Below, one piece after another: positions 28,601-40,600 of a stretch of DNA of 64,000 bases. Under the pieces are notes generated by a model that saw nothing but the letters and a program-made list of their open reading frames with translations, searched no databases and was not told where the DNA came from. A program made the position numbers and the translations under genes. Within the stretch, counting starts at the first letter, position 1. Every line of letters starts with the position of its first letter. Source of the stretch: Helopsaltes ochotensis (taxonomy: Eukaryota > Chordata > Aves > Passeriformes > Locustellidae); NCBI GenBank assembly GCA_013400155.1, contig VXBM01000270.1, forward strand, positions 748,087 to 812,086, in the 5' to 3' direction.

Positions 28601-31600
28601 TGTCAGAAGCTTAGTGTCCTAGCAACAGGTGTAGTACAGTATTAGTAATAGATTAATGACATGCACTAATACATTAAAGGCTTGAAGCCATGTACAATCT
28701 TGAAATTTTTTATTTTAAATAATACATCAGGTGCTGCACATGCAGAACTACAGAGGCTTAACAGTTTGAAAATTAAATATTCCAGCTTTCTATAAAATAA
28801 TGTTCAAAAGCAAAACAAGTTGTATAAGAAACAAAAGCACAGAGGTCTTCAGGCACCCAAAGATGTGGCAGTTGGGCTTGACAACTGCTGTAGGTCTGTT
28901 CCAATGAAAAGATTCTATTCTATTTACCCACCTCCTTTCTCATCTCTGACACTGGTAAACACATAGGAAAATGCTGAGTACTTTACTGCGATAATCACAC
29001 ACATGAAGTGACTGCTCTAAAGCTAACAGCACCAAAAAGAAAAGTCAGAAAGAAGTAGTAATCCATATTGTGGATTTCTGGAATTAGCTTCCAGAAGTAC
29101 TGGAACACATTTCAGTTTATATGAAAGTAATATTCACCTGCTTACAGATATTCAGCATTACCTTTTCCAATCTTGGCCTTTCCTATGCTACTTTTCCCAG
29201 CAGTAAGTAAAAAGTAAATACCAATCAATGCTTTGTTTCATAACAACTTCCTATCACCTATCAAACACAACAATTAATTTCCAATCCAGCTGGAAGAGAC
29301 CAAATTGCAAAGTTGGATATTGATTTGCATTTGCATTCATTTTAATTCAGAGGGGCATAGTACAGTGCATGTGCTGAAGCATGAGACTGTAAGACACATA
29401 AACGCCATCCTCATTTTTAAGACAGCATTCTTGTATAGCAAGGTATTTCACAACTTCAATGCAAATAAATAGCTTTTAAAATCATTGATGTAAGTTGCCC
29501 ACTACAGATCTGTTTCTTCTAACTTGCATTATTGCAGTTAGAAGCATCAAGTACTGCAGCTTAGAAGCATCCAGTTCTGAAAGCAAAAGCCTACATGTTT
29601 GTGAAATCTTACAAATATCAGCATAAATTCCCCTAATGCAAGTATCAGTGCAAAACATAAGCATCCAGAGGAAAAAAATTAAACAATATTGAATGCAGTT
29701 CACAGCAGTTCAGGAAAGATTTGTCTGCTAAAATCTCTCAGGTTTCTGTCCTCATCAATGATGTGTTAAATTCCACTGCAAGCACCTTGGCATGTGGAAG
29801 TTGTGTCTACTTGCCCTCTACTGACTAAAGCAACACAATTCTCCACATGAAGGAATGTGTCTCTTGCCAGCTTTCCAATCCCAGCCTAGTCCAAGCATCC
29901 TCAATTTTCTCTAGTTTGCAGCATACACTTCCCTAAGAAGCATCTGACCCTTGCCTCTGTGCCAAGAACCCCTGTAGGTCTGACAAAAGCAGAGAGTTGC
30001 AGCTGGTTAGCTACAGTATTGTGAGAAGAGAAACACTGAGCAACTTTGCAGGGAACATGAAAGCTGGATGAAGAGCTCAGCTTATGAATTGAAATGGAAA
30101 AAGAAAGACAGACATTCAAGAAAGAAGATATGCAGATAAGCAACCCTTTTTAGAGGGAGAGAAAGGAAAGATACAAAGTCTTTAAGAGGAAAAAAGGTGT
30201 AATGAAAAAGTTCAAGGTAAGCTATCAGAGAAGAAACAGTTTGATAAACAGCCCAAAGAATATGATTAGGAGTCAGGTGGATGGAAGAAATTCATCAGAT
30301 GAAGAGCTTGGAAAGCAGAGGTTGCTTAGACAAGTTAAGAACAGCAGACCTTCCAAGACACTTAAATTCTGCTAGTATATCTTAATCTACATAGATGAAA
30401 TGTAACCATGTAAATACAGAGTGTGACACAATTCACTTGCCAAAGAGGAGGAATAAACTACAAGGAGGAAAAGCAGTAACATGTTTATACTACAGTGACA
30501 GTAGGAGAAAGAATGGGACTGATTATACCAATCCTATCAGCACTTTGCATCTGGTCTCCAATAGTAATGAGTTACTTTCAACTACTGAAAGGGGATAAAT
30601 ATGTAAAACGCATTTTTAATGTACAGACAGTAACAAAAATTTAGGATTGAAACACAGACTGTAATTTTATTAGAAAAGAACATGAAATATCCTGGATTTG
30701 GAAGAAAAGACAAAACCTGCTGTAACCTTCATGTAATCAGACTTTTCTCCCCGCTTTGTTTTATAAAGATTTTGTAACAGTTGTCTTGATTTGACTTATA
30801 AACAAGACATTACATTTTGTCTTAACCTGGCTTGGAAGTAAGATAGACCATTAGGCAATACTGAGGTAAGTAAAGAGACACTGCTTTCACCTAAGGATGT
30901 GGCAAACATAAGCCAAGGCATCTTAAGAAGCTCACAGTTTCTCAGCATCATTTGGCCCATGCTCAGTGAATGAGGGTTGGTTCCTTTCCAAGCTGCATGA
31001 GCCAGCTGACACCATGGATATTAAAGGAGACATCAGTGATTATCCCATACCAATCCAGAAGTTTCCCAGCACAGAGCAAGATATATGTGTACACACCTGA
31101 ATACTCCAAGTCAGAGAGGAGCACATCACATCTCCTGCACAGTTACTCCAGCAAGACCAAACCCACATATCTTTCTCTTCAAAGAGTGTATGAAGCCAAA
31201 GCCAAGTCTAATTTACCAGGACCTTACATCTAATTCTGAGCTCAAAAATAATTGGTTTTATTGGTCAGTGTTTTCAAAATAGTTATCATTACATTTAAGG
31301 GAGAAGATCTTGCACAGGGAAGGCTGTAAGCTTAACAAAAGGTAACAATTCACAGCACTGTAAGAATCAATAACTGTAGTTAAAAAATTACCTTCTATTC
31401 AAGAAAGCCAGACTTCCTACCTTTACTACAGGGTGTCCTCCAGTAGATGCTTTTACTGCTCCTCTGCTTCCTTCTGTTTCATAGTGAGCTCTGTGATGAG
31501 TTTTAGGCTGGACTTCTATTTTCAGTTCACACTGCCCATAATGGCTTGGTAAAGGCCAGTCAAGAGGGGGCAATGAAGACGTGCTGCAATCAAGATAAGC

Positions 31601-34600
31601 ACACTGTGGTTACATGAACTGTGCCATCTGTCCACAGCACAAAGCCCTTCACTGTGAAACACAGACAATGATGCCACTTCCCTAACAAATGACAACCAAA
31701 TAAGAGTAACTATCAACCTAAAATTATTACGTGAAAACTCCAGTTTTGCCGGTACATTAAAATCTTCAACGTGATTGGAATTTCTTCTTTCTGACACCTC
31801 AGCAAAAGAAAGGTATTCTTTGACCCCCAGCCCCCCACTACTCTACAATGCCATTATATTCACTTTTTAACCTTAAGTACATCAGCAAGCAAATTCAAAT
31901 GTGGTTTACAGGGAACAGTCTAAACTCAATCTGCCAGTCATTAAGTTTTAACTGCATTATCTTCCAGCTTGCTGGTTTTGTTTTCCTTTGGCAAGCACTG
32001 CATTTTGTTAACTGCGGTTAAAATGAACACTATGTGATCACCCGAAGTTTAAAAAAGCTACTTGCTCCATCTAAGCATCAAGACTTATAGCAACAGGCAA
32101 CAAATACACCTAAAGTTGTGTTCAGCTTGTCCACAGACACACCCTTACACACAGTAGCAAAGTCACTCCAGGGAAGAAGAAAATACAGTAACAGAAATAA
32201 CATGGAAGAACCTCAAACCAATGTTTGCATACCTACCCTTTTACCTGCACAGATTTATAGACTTAAGATTCTAATAAGATGAACAGTCAGATTCAAGCCA
32301 GTAATTACCTGGTAGAGTAAATTAAATTATGAACATGTAAAAGTAAACACTCACAGCATTGTTTATCAAACAAAAACATTTGTAATAAAAATAACATTCT
32401 TTTAAAATAGTTTTGTACTACCTTACTCTGACCAATGGGCCAAGAAAATTAGGTTTTAAAGTGATGGACAAATATTGGTTGGTATCATCTGGGAAAGCTG
32501 TTTCATTTCTTTCCACTTTATAGGAAGTTAGGTAAAACTCCACCACCAATCAATGCAAATATCCACAAACACGAATAGTCACAGACATATAATAGTCACA
32601 TATAGCTAAGACATATAAAAACATATCCATAATTGAGAAAGAAGATAAATGTTTGGACTGAAGAAAAAAAGAAATCTGTCTTTACTCTGGGGAGTATCTG
32701 GAGGGACTTGGGCTCAGCCTGCAGCACCACAGATCTACCTTTTACCACAGAAATGTCTGTCATTAAGAATGGGAAAGAGGGAGAAGAGATGGCACCATTT
32801 GCTGGCCTCCTCCTCAGGAGAACAACCTCCAAGCTGTTGGTCTGCTGTTCCATGGACACCTGCACCGTGCATTTCACGAGAGAGCTGGCATTCTAACATA
32901 AATCTTCTCTCCTGAAGCACCTTTTTGGGAGCAATGAGAGGAAGAAAGTGAGTATTCCCCTCTCCTCTTACTGAAAGGCAGGCATGTGAGAAACAAATCA
33001 TCTCCACAAGCATTCAATGCACAACAAAGAGGAGGTCTGATGAGTGCTTCTCCCACAGCAATAGCATTTTCTGGGTAGGAGAGGATGGTAATGCCAACAG
33101 TAAAAGAGGAAACTGTCAGGAATGCAGTATAAGCCCAATCCTTCCAGGTACTCACCACAGGCCAAGACGTACTGCCTAAATGCTACTACTGGCTATCAAC
33201 TACACCTTGCCATTCAGTGTTATAGCTACTGAGGGAGAAGGATTCAAGTCTTCAGTCTGAAAAGGAAAGAAAATGTCAGCATTAGAAGATACTGAAGAGG
33301 GTTTAAAAAATTCTTTCATGTGATAATTTTTCACTAGTGTTTCTGAATATCTTTTTATCCCTTATATACCCAAATTTCTGTGTCAAAATAGTTGGTATAC
33401 ACTGAACAGATATGGCACCTGAGAAAATTCTGTTAATGCACCACTGGCTATACACCAATTATTGGGAGGTACTACTGAAAGTTGAGTGATCAGTTCAGTC
33501 AAGGAAAAAGCATTTGTTGTTCATGACCACTCTCCATACAGTGTCTCAGAGATTCACTCCTCCTGCAATTAACTAACAATAATGTGGCACACAAGTTGTA
33601 TCAGACACACTTTATCTTTTGAAAAAATATTTGGCATACTAGAACAAACATGGAGACAAGAAAATAACCAAGTCTCAACACTTTGTCACTCTGAAAACAA
33701 GTAGAAAATAACAGCATGAGAGAGCAAGGAAGTGCACTGTGCATGTGCAGATGCCTAAAACGTTAAAAAATTGCAAAGCTTCCAAAACACAGTAAATGAC
33801 AGCCTTTGAGGCTGTACTGCATCAAACAGATGTTTTCTAGATGTAGCTGGTCTGACAGTTACAGCTGCTTCCCTTTTGATGCTGGATATCCAAACTGTTG
33901 TTTCTCTCTGAATATTTTTCTTGCTGTCTCTATTACCCTGAACTCAGCAGCAGTGGATTCTTTACAGGTTTTAGGGTACTTTGTCATGCACCTTTTTGCC
34001 TTGTAGGGGTATCAGTTTAATGTCTTTTTGCTTCCACATCATCCTTAAAGACAAATACTGTAGAGGTACACATTGAACCAAATCAGTGATGTAACTTTGG
34101 TTCATTTTAAAATGTAAGTTCTTTAATCCTATTAATTTAACAGTGTCCTAGCTGCCTGTACACCTTCAATAGAACTAAGGGGTGGGAAGCAGAGTGGGAA
34201 CTTCCTAGCCAGCACTGTCACTTTAAAGTCACATGAACCCACAAGACTGCACATTAAATAAATTTAAAAACCCAACAGAATACAGTCTACAAACACTTGG
34301 TATTTTGGTTTTTTTTATTCTATGTACAATTCAGTATCAAATGAGGAAAATCATGTCAGCCTTTGGGGTGCAAGAAGTAACAAATTTGCTTATGTTTTGA
34401 ATACTTTTTGCTATGAAGCAAGGCTATTTTCTACCAGATGGTGAATATGGGAAAGTAGGTCTGAAGCTGCCAGCTTTACTACATTTAAGGATCCATTCTC
34501 AAGAAAATACTATTCAGCCTACACTGTTAGGTGAGGATAGCAGTAAAACTGCTGGATTTAACACACCACAGTTATCAGCTGTAAACTGTGCACTGAACTT

Positions 34601-37600
34601 CACTGAACTTTTGCACAATATCTGATAGTGCAGAACTCAAATTCAAAATTTAGTGGCGCATTTCTCTTAAAATATCTGGAACATGTTTAAGAATAAGCAT
34701 CTCAGCTGCTTCCGAAATGAACAAGTACTTTTTCTCTCTCTCCCCAGCTTATGGAGCATGACAACTTGGTGTTACTTGATAAAGACATCTAACTTTGCAT
34801 GAAGAACCCAGACCAGCTGCTGACCATGAGTAGTTTTTCAAGTTATTTTGGAACAAAAGATTAAGAAAAATAAGAACTTTTGTGTTTTAAAACCCTTCAC
34901 TTTCAGTCTTGATGGGGAAGGAACACGTTTGTCGATATTTCCACGTTTCACTTTTAAGTTCTATCCAGTTCAGTGCCAAATTACTGTTAGAATAACTTGG
35001 GACTTAGCTTTTCACAGGTGGGTTTTTTTTTTTTTTTGAGCAAGAACCTGATTAGCAATGCAGTAACCTACTAGTAAAGGACCAAATCACATCAGGATAT
35101 GGAAGTAGGAAGTACTGAGTGATAGTCATTCTAAAGCTTTCATTAAATCAAATCTTTGCACATTGTTGAAACAGCACCAATCTCTAAACCTACAAATGTT
35201 CTTCTGAAAATACCAAGGGAGTTCTATAATCTGATTAATGCAAGCCTCCCAAAACTCGTATCACATCAAGATAAAGACTTAAGAGAACAGCAGCTATTAA
35301 AGGGAACTCAGAGGTAAAGAAAGAACCTCTCGGCAGCATTCTCAGCAGAAGCAACAGCATTTAAAGCTATCACTTCATTGATTTTATCAATATTAATTTT
35401 ACAGATACCTTCTTCTCTGCAACCATTATCTCCAAAACAGAACTGATTGGTGAAGAAGCAACTGATGTTCAGTGTAAGAACCACCAACATGTTTGAAGGA
35501 CTTCTGAAGGACTTCAGCATTCAGACCTGTGAAAGCCAGAGCACAGCTCATGGGCTGACTCTGCCCCTCTCCCACAGGAAGAGGCTTAGGGAAGAAACAT
35601 GACTGCTTGTTTGATTGTGGCCCCAGAGAAGCGTGTGTGGGACAGAAGGAAGAACAAAGCCTATGGCACTCATTAACACAATCCAGCTTAAAACTATTAC
35701 CTTCTATTTGTAGCACTGTTTTTGAACATAGGTGCAACTGATAAAAAAATTCATTTTAGCCACTCTGTATGAAAATGTTCCTACCTCTTTGTAGGCACTA
35801 ATTCCAGTAGCAACCGCTCAAAGACACCCTGTGGTATCTCCAGACAGTTGTGAAAGTTCCTGTTTCCTACACTGGTTGAGATTCCCAGATCTTCTAAGAG
35901 ATACTTTTATAAATTTCTAGTTGCAGCAAAAATAATTTTCCATTTACAGCTCCTCCCAACATTTCAAAAGAGAAAAAGCTCACTGACCATACAATGGCTA
36001 TTCCACATTTTTTCCTCATCCTAGGTTCTGCAGAGATGAACCCGTGACAAGTCAATGTTGCAACACAGCAACCCCCTGAGAATCTCAAATCATAACCATG
36101 ATCCCATGGTTTCCAAGAACTCTTGTTGAGCTAAAAGACTGCTGTGGCTGCTCTTCGCTGCCTAGAATAAAACCATATTCTCCCTGACAGAGAAATTCTG
36201 AAGTTCTGAAGTTCAGAAGCTGATTCCAGCTGCCACAGTGGCCTATCACCACACTTAATTAATACTGTTTACATTCAAAATAGCACCATTCTGCTCCTAG
36301 CAGAGCCCAGATCACAGTGCTGTCAGAGTTCCGGTACAGTGAACTGCCATGTGGAAATCTCTGTTCCATCATCCCAGAGCAAAGCGGAGAGATGAGTAAC
36401 AGGTACAGCACAAAGGTCCTGTATTAAACACTACCTGAATTTCCCTGGATTCATTAATGGCATGTAAACATTACAGCGATAGCCTTGCTAATTAAAAACC
36501 TAAGAGGTTCAAAGTTCCTTTGCTTGTCTCACTTAAATGGGTCCTTATCTTCAAAGTCAGTAATTTGCAAACATTTTCATTCTGAAGTTTTACTAGTAGA
36601 ACAGGTGATGTTATTTCTATTTATCAGAATAAGGTGATAAATACTTGGCAGACTAACTTTGTCCATAGAAATCTTTCAATGTGAGTGGAGTTCTTAAAAT
36701 TAAGACTAAAGGTCCAATATAGTTATGGTAAAAATAGGACATAATTCTGTTCCTCTCTATTCTTTAGACTTCCAAGAGAAGGATTCAGACAAGATAAACA
36801 ACTTTCCCAAGTATTCCACTATCTACCACTTTATTTAAACTATTTTTTTTCTGAGTGAATTAATTACATCGTCAGCCATCCTAGTTTTCAGCAGTAAAAT
36901 ACTCTCAAGTTGCCATTACATATCCACCATGAAAATGATTTCTGAGCTGTAAATACATCTGTCAAAGTCTGTTTTTTCATCACCACTGGAACAAAGAAAC
37001 TATCTGATGTCCCATCACTTCTCAGTGTCATAGATTAAACTCATGACACAACACTCTGGAGACAAACACCAATTTACATAGTAGTTTTAAAATCAACGTG
37101 TAAGTCTCTATGAATTCCATGAGGGAATTCATGGAAATACTGTGAGGCTAAAGAGAGAAAGAAAAAATGAATGACTCCTTAAATTTACTACCCAGCAAAG
37201 TATCTGTTTGTTTGAGAAACAAATTAGGTTCTCAAGATCCACTTTACCAAACCTAAAGTCCACTGTTTCACTAGTCACTCATGTTAAAATTTTAAGTTTA
37301 AAGGAAAAGATAATCAAACCTAAAAGCAAAAATAACAGAACTCCCATGATTTTCAATTGCATTATCAATGACCACTTTTCTAAAAAATAGTCCTGTGTTA
37401 CCTATACCAGTGCTGGCCACGTCTGTGATGTTCCTTAACTCCCTAATACCATAACCAAGGTTAGCACCAGCAATGATGCTGATTTCTTATGAACTGTACT
37501 TTTAGAGTAAAGTCCTCACCAAAGGTATTGTATTATAACACCTGCTCAGTAGAGATTCCTAGATCATCTCTAGATTCTTTTTATTCCCCTTGTTCAAGTA

Positions 37601-40600
37601 AATAAAGTATTGTAAAGCAGACTTTCTGAATTTTTTCGCACTTTCTGGAACTCTTACAACTCAAATTCTAACAGCAAGTGTGCAAGAAAGTCATAAAATC
37701 AGCACATTTGTGTAATTCTGGGGTAAAATGCAAGTGGGGAGGTTGGATCTACTATCCCTGCATTAAGATCCCAAGAAGAAGGGTTTCTTTAAATGGAAAG
37801 GAAGGAAAACATGAGACAGAGATAAAACCATGTCTTATCCATCACCCTGTGGGGAGGCTGGGTGTGAGAAACAGGTATCTTAAACAGGAAGAAGAGTAAC
37901 TATGCAATAAATAAAATGACCAAGTTCATTGCTGAATATTCTGTAAAATTACCAACTGAACCTGCCATCAGACCTGGTGAGTGACATCACCAACAGACCC
38001 CCCCACTATTCCCTGTACAGAAGCTGCTGCCCACTTCCTCCTCTTGTAGGAAGGAATTGCAGCAGTGCCCCTGCCCAGGCCCTCGCCTACGCTTGTCTTT
38101 GACAAGGGAGCAGAAGTGGGACTCAGGGCATGTAATACAGACATTTTTCATATGCCCCTGACTGGCACATTAGGGGTTTCTGTGACCAAATAACAAGCTG
38201 TCATCTAACAAAACAGTTTGGATGGCATGTGAAATATGACTAACATGCTCAAAAGCATCTGATACATTTTTAGATTTTGTGAAGTGCTGCAGGCTTCCTG
38301 AAAACAGAATAATGAAGGAAAACATGGTCAGAGCTTGACAGATAAAGTAGGTAACAGATTTACAAAGCTTTAGAGAGCATTCAGAGCAGAAGGTGCTACC
38401 TACACATTTCACACCACAGAACACGAGAGGCAAATTACCCCACCTTCTACCAGGGTCAGTTATTGCAGCTGGGTGTGCACCTCGTCTGCTTGGAATCAAT
38501 ACTCCTGTTTACTTCATGCACTACTTCGTGCTTGACAATACAACCCAGACATCAAAAAGTGTACTATTCTTAATCTATCTTGTAATTTATACTACAATTA
38601 ATATCATTGTGCATCCAATATGGAATAAATACATAAATAGACGTTATATAATTCTTTATGACAACTAATATGCTCACTTCTGGTCACCATCATCAACTAT
38701 TTAGAAACAGTGGATCTTCTTGCATTTCATTTTTATTCATAAAATGTAAAGGTCAACTTAGCTATCCTGATGGATAAGAATCAAGATTACAAAACATTTT
38801 ATGACAGAATGGAGTGTTTTCCATACTGAAGATGCACACTGCCATGAACCCTGTGGAACAGGCTACAACTGCTAAGTAATTCAACATTTCACCGAGGATA
38901 CAGCTGCCAGTGCAGCCATTTCCACTAATTCAATAGTCAGCTGACATTTTTGGCAGCAAATGTACACAGCTTAATAGATTTATGTAGTTTCCTGGTGTAC
39001 AGGTGTAGTCTTCATTGTCTTCTGCTGTTTGCCCATCTTATAATTACAGAAAATCTTCAGTGCCAGCTTGTAAATAGTCTGACATTTAACAAAAAAATTA
39101 CTTTTTAATGAAAACATTACAATTTCTTTCTATTCAGTTGTACTCAGTTCTCTGCAGTACAAGAGGAAGCAGGTATGAGCCATCTGTGTTTTAAATCACT
39201 TTGTTCATCCACAGAAGAACCACAGATCCACATCCCATGCCCGTATGTTCATGACCTCTAATCCTACAGTAGTGGTCACCTTTAATGAACAAGGTTAGCC
39301 TGCAAGCTAACAAAAATGCCAAGTTAGGACTGCTTAGTATCCTACATAAATATAATACAATTTCAAAATACTCAATTAAGTTAAAACAGTCATCACTGGT
39401 TTAGTTTGAATGAAAAGATTCTAGTAACAGATTGAACACCTATTACTAACAGATGGCAATGGAATTTCAAAAAACCCAGACATGAGGACAGTTAACTCAT
39501 CTGTTAACACAGTAGCTTCAGACCTGGTAAAACAGATTTTTCCAGCCAGCAGCTTTGCATCTTTACTGTTAAATTTTACATCCATAAAGAGTTATGTGGA
39601 AGAACATTAAAGAAGAAGAAAAAAATCACTTCTATTTACTAAAATCAGTAAAATTCTGTGGAGAGAAATTAAAATCTGTGGTTATAACATTAGGCAAAAA
39701 ATAACCGAATGGTTGAGTAAGTATTGTTTAAATATATTTAGCTATTAACAAGCCAAGCTAGTGACAACTTCTGAAGAATTTATACCTCTCGAAAGACCAC
39801 AGAACTGATCAATCTAAAAAGTAACAGACTGGAAAGGAGGGGGACTTTTTCCTTCAGTCCAACCAGTTCCCTCTTCTGAGTCTCCACAAATCACCCTTGC
39901 TAGCACATGACAGGACTGCAAAAGGAAAAGGTCTACTTAATTCTATCATGGATGGTGGAAATACCTTGGAACTAGAGCCCAAACATCCATTGTTTCTGGA
40001 TGATTTTCAGCATGGCAGACAAATTTTTTTCTTTATTCTCTTTCTAGAATTATATGAGCCCAAAGAAGCAAATAGACACAAAGGTAAATAAACTCCCCAC
40101 ATCTTTTGTCACCTCCCAGTTTTATAAAATCATGTAAGTCAGGTTTCCTTAGCTATATTAAAATGTCAAGTGTTCAGATTAGATGGAACTGCAAAGTATG
40201 TACAAAATCCACACACTTCTAATTCAGCTGGGCTCCGTGCATATACACAAACTTTACTTAAATAAAACTATTCATAATGCATCTACTGTATTTTTAAAAG
40301 CATTTGGTATCTCAACTTTTTTTTTCCTAATTATAACATCTACCTGCCTTCAACAAGTTTTCTTTAAGAAGTCAATGCATCACTAAAATACAAGGACATT
40401 TATATGTCTATTAAAGATTCACAGGAGGGGAAAAACCAGGAAGGAGTTACTTTCAAATCACTTACCGGAATATAGGAGTGTGACCAGGCTTCGGTTTGTT
40501 CCAAGTAAAGTGCGAAGGAACAGAAAGAAATTGGTCTCCAGGCAAGTCTTTTTTCAAAGTATGCTGAGATCCAGAGCAATCATCTACTGCAGTTTCGAGG

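Larger units (their letters stand above)
19445..31420 (-). other. NFATC3: NFATC3 intron 3
   Basis: About 12 kb of AT-rich intron. It contains a 25-bp tandem duplication (20632-20681), a GT/GGT-rich simple repeat (23992-24023) and a possible CR1 tail (28860-28930). Open frames are short and match nothing I know. A mildly GC-richer stretch at 27480-27600 is unexplained. Confidence 0.8.
31584..40465 (-). other. NFATC3: NFATC3 intron 2
   Basis: An 8.9-kb GT-AG intron, AT-rich. It contains a cluster of overlapping open frames (32596-33158), a run of 15 T (35023-35037) and a short perfect inverted repeat (37110-37132). No gene recognised. Confidence 0.8.

Noticed and set aside
37110..37132. Inverted repeat as a possible microRNA hairpin or operator
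   Set aside because: Nine-base arms with a five-base loop are too short for a pre-miRNA and are expected by chance in 64 kb.
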